This document shows positions 36,351-44,003 of a stretch of DNA of 64,000 nucleotides, piece after piece. Positions within the stretch are counted from its first letter, which is position 1, and the number at the start of each line of letters is the position of its first letter. Under the pieces are notes generated by a model that saw nothing but the letters and a program-made list of their open reading frames with translations, ran no database searches and was not told the DNA's origin. Position numbers and translations under genes: made by a program. Source of the stretch: a bacterium (GTDB lineage Bacteria; Cyanobacteriota; Vampirovibrionia; Obscuribacterales; Obscuribacteraceae); NCBI GenBank assembly GCA_018062085.1, contig JAGOSY010000008.1, forward strand, positions 62,001-126,000, given 5' to 3'.

Positions 36351-37145
36351 ATGGATTTAGGTATTCGCGGTAAAAAGGCACTGGTTACAGGCGCTTCAAA
36401 AGGAATAGGACGTGCCATTGTCCAAGCCCTTAGTGCCGAAGGTGTTGAAGTAGTAGCCGCCTCGCGCGATCAGGCCAATCTTGAGGCGCTGGCCGCTGGG
36501 CTATGGCGTAAGAACGCACCGCTTCATATATATAGCGCCGACCTCAGTCAGGGCAAAAGTCGCAAAGAACTAATTGGCTTTGTCGAAAAGACTTTTAAAG
36601 ATTCTGGTCTCGATATTCTCGTGCACAATGTTGGCGGTCCTAAGCCAACTGATACTGCTCATACATCTGCTGATGATTGGCAGGCAGGCTTTGAGCAGCT
36701 ATTTCAATCGGTGGCTGAATTAAATAGCGCCTTTTTGCCTGGCATGAAAGAACGCCACTTTGGTCGTGTTATCTGCGTTACATCGCTTTCAGTGATGGAG
36801 CCTATTAGCGGCCTGGCTATTTCAAATTCACTGAGAGCGGCTGTAACAGCCATGCTTAAGAGCTTGGCTGGTGAAGTGGCGGCTCATAACATTACTGTCA
36901 ACTGTGTCGCCCCTGGTGCTATCGCCACTGACAGACTGACCGACTTAATGGCTGCTCGTATGGTAAAAAGCGGACAGAGTGAAGAAGAGTATAACCGTGA
37001 CTATATGGCCAGCATTCCATCTGGCCGCCTGGGCAGCCCTGAGGAATTTGCTGCGGTTGTAGCTTTTCTATCGTCTGTTCAAGCTGCTTATATAACTGGT
37101 TCGACAATTTGTGTGGATGGCGGTAAGCGCCGCTCTACCTATTAG
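36351..37145 (+). CDS. SDR-family oxidoreductase with altered catalytic motif
   Basis: 264 residues. TGASKGIGRAI (13-23) is the cofactor glycine motif and ILVHNVGGPKP replaces the usual NNAG. Around the active site the sequence is CVTSLSVMEPISGLAISNSLRAAV: the usual Tyr-x-x-x-Lys is replaced by Ser-x-x-x-Arg (S-N-S-L-R), as in one known SDR branch with an LSNxxR-type motif. VNCVAPGAIATDR and ITGSTICVDGG are standard. Activity therefore needs testing; it may use a different catalytic arrangement. 21 bases after the ALDH stop, same operon. Confidence 0.85.
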   Translation: MDLGIRGKKALVTGASKGIGRAIVQALSAEGVEVVAASRDQANLEALAAGLWRKNAPLHIYSADLSQGKSRKELIGFVEKTFKDSGLDILVHNVGGPKPTDTAHTSADDWQAGFEQLFQSVAELNSAFLPGMKERHFGRVICVTSLSVMEPISGLAISNSLRAAVTAMLKSLAGEVAAHNITVNCVAPGAIATDRLTDLMAARMVKSGQSEEEYNRDYMASIPSGRLGSPEEFAAVVAFLSSVQAAYITGSTICVDGGKRRSTY

Positions 37146-37193
37146 GTAGTATTATTTATTATCGCTAAAGACAGATGCAGATAGGGGTATATT

Positions 37194-38360
37194 GTGAAAT
37201 TTCTCGTTCTCGGTGCCGGAAAAATGGGCTACGCCGTAGCTTATGACTTGATTCGCGGCTCTAAAGTAGAAAAAGTAGTGGTTGCTGACAGCAGCACCGA
37301 TAACCTCAAAGAGCTAGTCAAGCGCTTGCCTGATGAGAAGATCATTCCTGTTGAACTAGACGTCACCAATGAAGAGGAACTGGCCCAGTTGATGGCTGAA
37401 ATAGATGTGGCTGTTAGCTGCATCACTTACAAACACAACTATGAACTTGCCAAGATTGCTCTAGCTACAAAAACCCACTTTGTTGATCTTGGTGGCAACG
37501 AAGAAATTGTTGCCAAAGAGTTCATGCTCGATGAATTGGCTAAAGAACAAGGCGTAACGATTATTCCTGACCTGGGTTTGGCACCGGGCTTGGTGTCACT
37601 GCTAGCCGTTAGCGCGGCCGAAAGCTTTGACGAAATATACGATATTCGCTTGCGTGTTGGCGGTCTGCCAGCCAATCCGGACGAATGTTTTATGGATTAC
37701 TGCCAGGTCTTTTCTATTGATGGCTTGATAAACGAATACAACGAAGATTGCACAGTTTTGAGAGATGGCAAAATCTTCTCAGTGCCTTCGCTTTCTGACA
37801 ATGAATCAATTGAATTTCCCCGGCCATTTGGCACCATGGAAGCTTTCAATACCTCAGGTGGAATTTCCACTTTGCCGAAGAGTTATCTCGGCCGAGTGCA
37901 ACACCTCGACTATAAAACTATTCGCTATCCGGGCCACTGCGATGCCATTCATATGCTGAAAGAGTTAGGCTTGATGTCGAAAGAAGCAGTTGAAACTGCC
38001 TCTGGACCAGTGGTGCCTCGCGATTTGTTGTTCAAGTTACTTAGCGATAAGTTGCCTAAAGATGAGCCTGATGTGGTTTTGGTTCGAGTTATGGTCTCGG
38101 GCTTGAAAGACAAGAAGCCTGTGCAAATCATTTGGGATTGCATTGACTATGCTGACCAGGCTGCGGGCCTGACTGCCATGATGCGTATGACTGCTTTTCC
38201 TGCTTCAATAGTGGCGCAAATGATTGCCCGTGGTGACATCACCGAACGTGGTGTTCTGCGTCAAGAAACAACGGTGCCCACTAAGCTCTTCTTAGCTGAA
38301 ATGGACGGCCGTGGTATTCGTTTGCAAATGACCGAGCGCGCTCCTGCCCATATTAAGTAG
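37194..38360 (+). CDS. Saccharopine dehydrogenase-family enzyme, lysine 6-dehydrogenase-like
   Basis: 388 residues. The NAD-binding motif VLGAGKMGYAVAYDL (5-19) is followed by VDLGGNEEIVAKEF, VTIIPDLGLAPGLVSLL and RLRVGGLPANPD, then MEAFNTSGGISTLPKS and KTIRYPGHCDAIHML. This succession closely resembles Geobacillus-type L-lysine 6-dehydrogenase, which deaminates lysine to aminoadipate semialdehyde (which cyclises to an imine). I rate the general family certain and the lysine specificity likely but unproven. Start GTG 37194. Its stop abuts the stop of the convergent KaiC-like gene with no spacer. Confidence 0.85.
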   Translation: MKFLVLGAGKMGYAVAYDLIRGSKVEKVVVADSSTDNLKELVKRLPDEKIIPVELDVTNEEELAQLMAEIDVAVSCITYKHNYELAKIALATKTHFVDLGGNEEIVAKEFMLDELAKEQGVTIIPDLGLAPGLVSLLAVSAAESFDEIYDIRLRVGGLPANPDECFMDYCQVFSIDGLINEYNEDCTVLRDGKIFSVPSLSDNESIEFPRPFGTMEAFNTSGGISTLPKSYLGRVQHLDYKTIRYPGHCDAIHMLKELGLMSKEAVETASGPVVPRDLLFKLLSDKLPKDEPDVVLVRVMVSGLKDKKPVQIIWDCIDYADQAAGLTAMMRMTAFPASIVAQMIARGDITERGVLRQETTVPTKLFLAEMDGRGIRLQMTERAPAHIK

Positions 38361-39767
38361 TTAAGTCTGTGAAAGGCTAAAGCCGCTGCTTGTGATTTCG
38401 AACGGATGCGCCCTGCGATCGTGCTGGGTAGCGCGAGCTTTGATGCAACGGACGTCTCTCACGTAGTCAGGATCACGGCCTAGCCCTAGCAAAACAATAT
38501 TGTCTGACATATTGCTAAAACGACTAATTGAGCTAGAGTCTTTGCCGTCGTCTAGTAAGCCGCCAAAGGTTTCGTAGGTCATTAGTGTAGTCACTCCTTT
38601 TAATGACATTTGTTGAAGAAGTGAATAAAGGTAGTCGTGCAGTCTATCTGGATCGCTCGATGATCTGGAGAAATCGCTAATTAAATCAATCACTACGCGC
38701 TTTATGTTCTTTTCTTGAATCAGGCCAAACAGTTTGACAATGATGCTATCGATTTGTAGTTCTACTGGAGAAACATATAAGAGTTCAAAGCCTTCAGCTT
38801 TAACTTCGCCTAGGTCTGCGCCTAGAGATTTTATAAGGCGCGCTAGTTGTGAGGGATTCTCCTGGAAGTTTACGTACAAACTGCGCTCGTTTTCTTTGCA
38901 GCCAGCTAGGGCGAATTGCAAACTAAAAGTAGTCTTGCCGGCTCCTGCCGGCTCAGCCACAACCGTGGCGCTTCCTCGCAGCAAGCCGCCACCAACAATG
39001 GTGTCAAAGCCTTCTATGTCTGACTTGACACGTTCTCGCTCAGCATCATAACTTTCAGCCACTTTAGGCGTGACCAGTCGGGGGGAAATATCGAGGCCGG
39101 CAGAAGTAATTTTGCACTCGTGCCGGCCCTCTAGGTAGCTGCTGCCGCGCAGCTTTAGTACCCGCAAGAAGCGTTCATCTCTGGTACTGAGAGAACTGCG
39201 AAGAAATTGCAAAATACCATCAGCGACAGCGAACTCGGGCAAGGTCTGGGCGTGTTCGTCGGTATATTCGCCGAGTAGAAATACTGTGGTTTGGTAGGCG
39301 GTAAGCAAGCCGGTCAGTTCGTACAGCATGCGGCGCATCTGCTGGGGCGACTCAGCGAGATCGTGTAAAGCCTTGAACGAATCAATCACGATAATCTTGG
39401 GTGAAAGAGAATGTATGGCATCTTCTATGAAGGGCACCATGGCGCCAATGCCATTTTTCGTTAATTGCGTGCCAATTTCTTGATAGTGAACGACAGAGCC
39501 GACCTTACTTTTATCGAAAAAGCTAAACCGTTGCAGATACATGAGAACTTTGGCTGAGGGCTCTGAAAGAGTGGTGATGTAAAGAATGGGGCGTCCATCT
39601 TCATCATCGGCAGCGTGGTGAAATACCATTTGCTCGGCAAAGATGGTTTTGCCTGTTCCTGGTTGGCCCATGATGATATTTATAGAGTTGCTGGGAAAGC
39701 CGCCGTTGAGAATCTCATCCATCTGAGGATTGCCGGTGCTGACGCACTTGTATTCACTGTGCTTCAT
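38361..39767 (-). CDS. KaiC-like double-RecA-fold ATPase
   Basis: 468 residues from ATG 39767, with GAGG nine bases upstream; the longer frame to 39800 runs deep into the upstream gene. Two KaiC domains: Walker A GQPGTGKT (34-41), Walker B IIVIDSF (about 125-131), second Walker A EPAGAGKT (272-279) and RVVIDLISDF. The Glu pair next to the ATP in clock KaiC (FEE-type) is LSE in domain 1 and FQE in domain 2. In the second domain the phosphorylation region reads ISRFSNMSDNIVLL: Ser is retained where clock KaiC has the Ser of its Ser-Thr pair, but the Thr is Asn. So it is a KaiC relative, not a standard clock protein. Start overlaps the receiver gene by 14 bases. Confidence 0.88.
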   Translation of the reverse strand: MKHSEYKCVSTGNPQMDEILNGGFPSNSINIIMGQPGTGKTIFAEQMVFHHAADDEDGRPILYITTLSEPSAKVLMYLQRFSFFDKSKVGSVVHYQEIGTQLTKNGIGAMVPFIEDAIHSLSPKIIVIDSFKALHDLAESPQQMRRMLYELTGLLTAYQTTVFLLGEYTDEHAQTLPEFAVADGILQFLRSSLSTRDERFLRVLKLRGSSYLEGRHECKITSAGLDISPRLVTPKVAESYDAERERVKSDIEGFDTIVGGGLLRGSATVVAEPAGAGKTTFSLQFALAGCKENERSLYVNFQENPSQLARLIKSLGADLGEVKAEGFELLYVSPVELQIDSIIVKLFGLIQEKNIKRVVIDLISDFSRSSSDPDRLHDYLYSLLQQMSLKGVTTLMTYETFGGLLDDGKDSSSISRFSNMSDNIVLLGLGRDPDYVRDVRCIKARATQHDRRAHPFEITSSGFSLSQT

Positions 39768-40147
39768 GCTTGAGTCCTCTTTTGCTATTGGCTTGGTCAA
39801 GAATCATCAGTAGACGGTTCTTTTCTAATGGCTTCTGCATGAAAGCATCGGCCCCAGCCGTAAGTGCTCGCTCTTCGGCGGCGAGAACACTTAAGACGAT
39901 TACACTAGTTATGTTTTCTGTGGCTGCATCACTCTTAATCAGGCGGCAGAGTGCCAGCCCGTCCAGTCTGGGTAAGAGTACTTCTGTGAGAATCGCCATG
40001 GGTGGCGCCAGTCTGGCTCTGTCTAGGGCTATAGCCATCGTCAGCGCGGGTGACTGTATAGCCTGCTTCTGCCAGAAATCTGCTGAGTAGATTGCAGACG
40101 TGCTGGTCTGAGTCGGCAATCATCACTACTTTATTAACTTTGTCCAT
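39754..40147 (-). pseudogene. Frameshifted response-regulator receiver with Asp-to-Glu change
   Basis: From ATG 40147 the frame gives a receiver N-terminus (VVMIADSDQHVCNLLSRF, then GYTVTRADDGY), then loses homology. The -/+1 frame continues exactly with ALDRARLAPPMAILTEVLLP...DAFMQKPLE to a stop at 39754. Dropping one base near 40030 (between GGCTAT and GCCCTA) restores one ~130-residue receiver. The phosphoacceptor Asp position (expected LTDVxxP) is Glu (LTEVLLP), and the second acidic residue of the pocket is Ser, so even restored it would be a pseudo-receiver; the Lys of the KP motif is kept. The end overlaps the KaiC-like start. True mutation versus base-call error cannot be told here. 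Confidence 0.75.
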
Positions 40148-40320
40148 TTAACCTAGAATTTTTCGCGCGAAATATAACAGACTGCTGCTTCTTCCTAAAG
40201 TTCCCATTGCTAATTTATTTCTTTTGAGAGTTTCAAAGCCGTTGTCCAAAAAACTTGGCAACCGTGTAGACATGTTCACGCAGAGAAACGATCAGACCAT
40301 TATCTACAAGGAACCACTTC

Positions 40321-40866
40321 ATGTCAGCATTCAATTCAACTGAGATTCGAAGCCGTCCTGACATAGTTACAGGTGAGCGTTCATCTGAGCGCACAAGTGA
40401 GCGCAATGGCATTAATCTCCTTGGCATTACCTTCGATTTTATGCCTGGACGCGGAGCCGAGAAGACTCAGGGAACTGACGCCCAGCCTAAGAAGATTGAA
40501 TGGGAGAGTGACGTCACTAGTGCTTTGAGCCGCGCTCAAAAGGAGCACAAACCGTTGGTAGTAGTCTTCAAAGAAGACCGTTGCGGATGGTGCAAATTGT
40601 TCGCTGAGGAGCTGCAAAAGCCTGAAGTGGGCGCAATTGCTAAAGATGCAGTGTATTTGCAGGTTACGCCTTCAACCAGCTCTGAAGCCAAGCAGTTGGC
40701 CAATTTGTGTAAAGTGGAGGGCTATCCTACTGTTTCAGTGCTTTCAGTGGAAGGTGGGGTGATTAGCCCAATATCTAAAATTGCTGGATTTATGGACAGC
40801 ACTAAATTTATCAATCATATGCGCTTAGCTTTTGCCTCTGCCAATGGAAATAGAGCCAACGCTTAA
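40321..40866 (+). CDS. Thioredoxin-fold protein
   Basis: 181 residues. After a ~55-residue polar, Arg/Ser-rich N-terminus without a signal peptide comes a thioredoxin-like domain: HKPLVVVFKEDRCGWCKLF with redox Cys88 and Cys91 (CGWC), and the cis-Pro loop EGYPTVSVL. The C-terminal helix FINHMRLAFASANG closes it. CGWC resembles DsbD-gamma and Thioredoxin_7 members used for cytoplasmic disulfide reduction or cytochrome maturation, but the absence of an export signal argues for the cytoplasm. Substrate unknown. The M20 gene follows 33 bases later. Confidence 0.8.
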   Translation: MSAFNSTEIRSRPDIVTGERSSERTSERNGINLLGITFDFMPGRGAEKTQGTDAQPKKIEWESDVTSALSRAQKEHKPLVVVFKEDRCGWCKLFAEELQKPEVGAIAKDAVYLQVTPSTSSEAKQLANLCKVEGYPTVSVLSVEGGVISPISKIAGFMDSTKFINHMRLAFASANGNRANA

Positions 40867-40899
40867 CTATACTTGTCACTGTCAAATTTGGGAGTGGCA

Positions 40900-42270
40900 A
40901 TGGAAGTCAAATGTGATTCAGCGCAAGTCGCGATATATATAAACGCGCTGCGCGGCGAGTACGAAAGTAATTTGAAGAAGTTCGTTGACCTGCCCAGCGT
41001 CAGCATGGAGCCTGAGCGAGCTGAAGCTATGCTGGCTGCTGCGGCATTGGCAATTGACTTGCTGCAGTCGCAAGGTGCCAAAGCTCGATTAGTTAAGACA
41101 GCTGGCCAACCTATAGTAGTTGGTGAGTTTTATAGTGGTGCTGATTGCCCTACCGTGACTGTATACAATCACATAGATGTTCAGCCAGCCGACCCCTCTG
41201 AGTGGTTGACCGCACCTTTTGACATGCAAATAGATGGTGGTGTTTACCGTGGGCGCGGCACTACTGATGATAAAGGTCCAGCTTTAGCAGTCTTGTATGC
41301 TGCCTCTTATGTGCACAAGCATGGCGTGCCTATCAACATTAAGTTCATATGGGAGTTGGAAGAAGAAATTGGCAGCCCGTCGTTTGAACAGTTTTTGCGC
41401 GATAATCTCTCTGACTTGAAGACTGACTCTGTTGTGATTTCCGATACTATTTGGGTTTCTCGCGAACGACCAGCGATACCTTATGGCTTGAGAGGCTTGC
41501 AGTGCTGTTTGCTCAAGCTCAAGACCGGAGTTAAAGATGTGCACTCAGGCACTACCGGCGGCTTGGCTCGCAATCCAATTGCGGAGCTAGCTTTCTTAAT
41601 TTCTAAGTGCTTTGACGCCAAAACTGGTGAAGTTAAAATACCTGGTTTTCTTGATGATGTTCTGCCCATTGATAGCTCAGAGCTAGAAAATTTTGTGGCC
41701 TCTGGCTTCAATGTTGAAAACTTCAAGAAAGCTCACGAACTGCACTCCACTCGCACCGATGATGCCTCTGAAGCCAGTGCGCGTATTTGGGCCACCCCTA
41801 CTTTTGAGGTACATGGTATCACTGGCGGTTACTCTGGCCCCGGTGTGAAAACTATTGTGCCGCATCAGGCAGAGGCTAAAATTAGTATGCGTCTGGTGCC
41901 CAATCAAGACCCCGCTAAAGTGTTAGCCGCGCTGAAAAAATTTGTAGCTGAGCATGATAAAGATGTTGAGGTTGTGGCCGAAGGTTCGCTCAAGCCATTT
42001 TTAGGCGAATTTACTGGACTATTTGCCGAAGCTGCCAAAGCGGCGATGAAGACTGGTTTTGGCAAAGAAGCGGCCTTTACTCGTGAAGGTGGCTCAATTG
42101 GCGCAGTTGTGAGTATGCAAGAAATATTGAAAGTGCCCCTGGTCTTTTTAGGGCTTTCACTACCTGAGCACGGTTACCATGCCATCAACGAAAACTTTGA
42201 CTGGCAGCAAGCCAGTGGTGGTATGCGCATGTTTGTCGACTATTTCGAGCGGCTGGCTAAGATAAAATAG
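40900..42270 (+). CDS. M20-family metallopeptidase (dipeptidase type)
   Basis: 456 residues from ATG 40900, preceded by GGGAG; a TTG at 40873 is less likely. Two-zinc peptidase motifs are complete: YNHIDVQPA (metal His and Asp), GRGTTDDKGP (bridging Asp), ELEEEIGSP (catalytic Glu and metal Glu), then the dimerisation domain with DVHSGTTGG and the last metal His in SLPEHGYHAINE. Related to carnosinase-like/ArgE/DapE peptidases, most similar in motif wording to cytosolic nonspecific dipeptidases. Likely role is peptide or acyl-amino-acid hydrolysis in the cytoplasm. Confidence 0.9.
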   Translation: MEVKCDSAQVAIYINALRGEYESNLKKFVDLPSVSMEPERAEAMLAAAALAIDLLQSQGAKARLVKTAGQPIVVGEFYSGADCPTVTVYNHIDVQPADPSEWLTAPFDMQIDGGVYRGRGTTDDKGPALAVLYAASYVHKHGVPINIKFIWELEEEIGSPSFEQFLRDNLSDLKTDSVVISDTIWVSRERPAIPYGLRGLQCCLLKLKTGVKDVHSGTTGGLARNPIAELAFLISKCFDAKTGEVKIPGFLDDVLPIDSSELENFVASGFNVENFKKAHELHSTRTDDASEASARIWATPTFEVHGITGGYSGPGVKTIVPHQAEAKISMRLVPNQDPAKVLAALKKFVAEHDKDVEVVAEGSLKPFLGEFTGLFAEAAKAAMKTGFGKEAAFTREGGSIGAVVSMQEILKVPLVFLGLSLPEHGYHAINENFDWQQASGGMRMFVDYFERLAKIK

Positions 42271-42285
42271 AAGCTGTAAATTGAC

Positions 42286-43866
42286 TTAGCGCAATTGCTT
42301 CTTGTCGATTTTGCCAGCAGAAGTGCGCGGCAATGGATGATCACAGCTATAGAACTCCCACTCCATGGGCCGCAATTCACGCTTCAAGTGTTGGCCGCAA
42401 TATTCGCGCATCAGTTGAATTAGCTTTTGGCGGTGCTCTTTCTTTTCTTCGCCTTCGCAGTCAGACTTAAGACTGTCTGACCATTGGCCAGGTTCCAGCA
42501 CAGTATGAGCCTTGACGATTTGACCCAGTTTACTGTGGGGCACGCCAATTACAGCTACCTCTTTAATCAAGTCACTAGCTCGCAGCACGTCTTCAACTTC
42601 AGCAGGAAATACTTTGTTGCCGGCGACAATAATTAGCTCTTTGGCCCGGCCTGAAATATAGAGATATTGATCTTTGATGTAGCCAATATCACCAGTGAAA
42701 TATCCGCCGTCATGAATTACTGCATTGGTGGCCTCGTCTTGGCCGATATAACCAAGCATGAGAGTGCTACCACAAATGACGATTTCTCCTGACTGACCTT
42801 CTTCTTGTTCTATGCCGTCAGCATTCAAAATTCTTACTTTGACTGATGGTACTAGTTTTCCGACTGATTGGTCAGGACCAACTAGGTTGACTGCTATAAT
42901 TTTCGATTCAGTAGAGCCGTAGCCATTATTCAGCCGTCTACCAAAAACTTTGTGAAAATCTTCTGCAAGCGAAAGAGGCATTGGCGCACCACCGCACAAC
43001 AGTACTTTGGCATTGCTTAAATCGATAGCTCCTTTTGGTAGGGCGACAAAGGCACCATATATGGTGGGAACACCAACCATGAATTCTGGCTTGAATTTGT
43101 TATTAGCTGCGATGATGCCCTCAATACTCATTTCAGAAAAGATTACGGTGCTGCCGTCTAGTAGTGCTATCAACATCACTTCAAGACCAAGCACGTGTGA
43201 TATGGGCACTGGTAGAAGGACATTTAGATCTTTGTGAAAATCGGCCATTTGGCCCAGTTCGTTTAAGTTATTAACTAAACTGGCTAGGTCGTGCAGTGCA
43301 CCTTTGGGTGTGCCGGTTGTACCAGAAGTGAGAATCAATAGAGCGGGGTCGGTTAAGCTGGCGAAGTCGCAAATTTGATTAGATTCGCGCACGGTCTCTT
43401 CGAAACTGTGCAACTGGGCTATATCGCAGAGGGCAATTTTTGCGCCGGTATTGAGATTTGCTTCTAAGGCCGAATAATCTTTAATTAGGACTGGGGCAAC
43501 CACCACTACTTTGGCGGCAATGGCTTTTGATTTGGCAACATTGGCTAATTCACCTTCTGTTAGGCGGAAGTCAACCGGTACTGCTAATGCTCCAAGGCGC
43601 CAGGTTGCCAGTATAAGGGCGACCAGTTCAGGACAGTTGGGTGAGGTCATCAGTATTTTGTCGCCAGCTTGAACCCCTAAGCTTTTGAGCAGGCTTTCGC
43701 CTTTGCCAATCAGCTGTTCGAGGGCTTTGTGGTCGATTTCGCGAAGTGTGCCACCCGGCAACATCTGTATTAGCGCTGGTTTGCCGCCACCGGCATGGCC
43801 GCTCGGAGCTGAGCCTGGCCTTAATATGCGATCTAGTTGAGCTTGGAGGTTAGAAGTGGCCTGCAT
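42286..43866 (-). CDS. AMP-dependent acyl-CoA synthetase/ligase
   Basis: 526 residues of the ANL superfamily. ATP motif LILTSGTTGTPKGALHD; adenylate motif NNGYGSTES; hinge GRAKELIIVAGNKVFPAEVEDVL; C-terminal Lys in PRTSAGKIDKKQL. All catalytic elements are present, so it should activate a carboxylic acid to an acyl-AMP and then a CoA or other thioester. Substrate is not predictable by eye; the pattern is that of fatty-acid/long-chain ligases. It is convergent with the M20 gene (15-base gap) and divergent from the RNase J-like gene. Confidence 0.88.
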   Translation of the reverse strand: MQATSNLQAQLDRILRPGSAPSGHAGGGKPALIQMLPGGTLREIDHKALEQLIGKGESLLKSLGVQAGDKILMTSPNCPELVALILATWRLGALAVPVDFRLTEGELANVAKSKAIAAKVVVVAPVLIKDYSALEANLNTGAKIALCDIAQLHSFEETVRESNQICDFASLTDPALLILTSGTTGTPKGALHDLASLVNNLNELGQMADFHKDLNVLLPVPISHVLGLEVMLIALLDGSTVIFSEMSIEGIIAANNKFKPEFMVGVPTIYGAFVALPKGAIDLSNAKVLLCGGAPMPLSLAEDFHKVFGRRLNNGYGSTESKIIAVNLVGPDQSVGKLVPSVKVRILNADGIEQEEGQSGEIVICGSTLMLGYIGQDEATNAVIHDGGYFTGDIGYIKDQYLYISGRAKELIIVAGNKVFPAEVEDVLRASDLIKEVAVIGVPHSKLGQIVKAHTVLEPGQWSDSLKSDCEGEEKKEHRQKLIQLMREYCGQHLKRELRPMEWEFYSCDHPLPRTSAGKIDKKQLR

Positions 43867-44003
43867 AAATACCTCATATTAAGTTCGTTTCGATTGTACT
43901 TTCTATTCTTACAAAATTGATCTTCTTTCCATTCTTCTGCCCGACAGCTATAGAATTGTTTGGTATTTAAAATTTGTTCGGTACTTATAAATAGGAATCT
44001 TTC

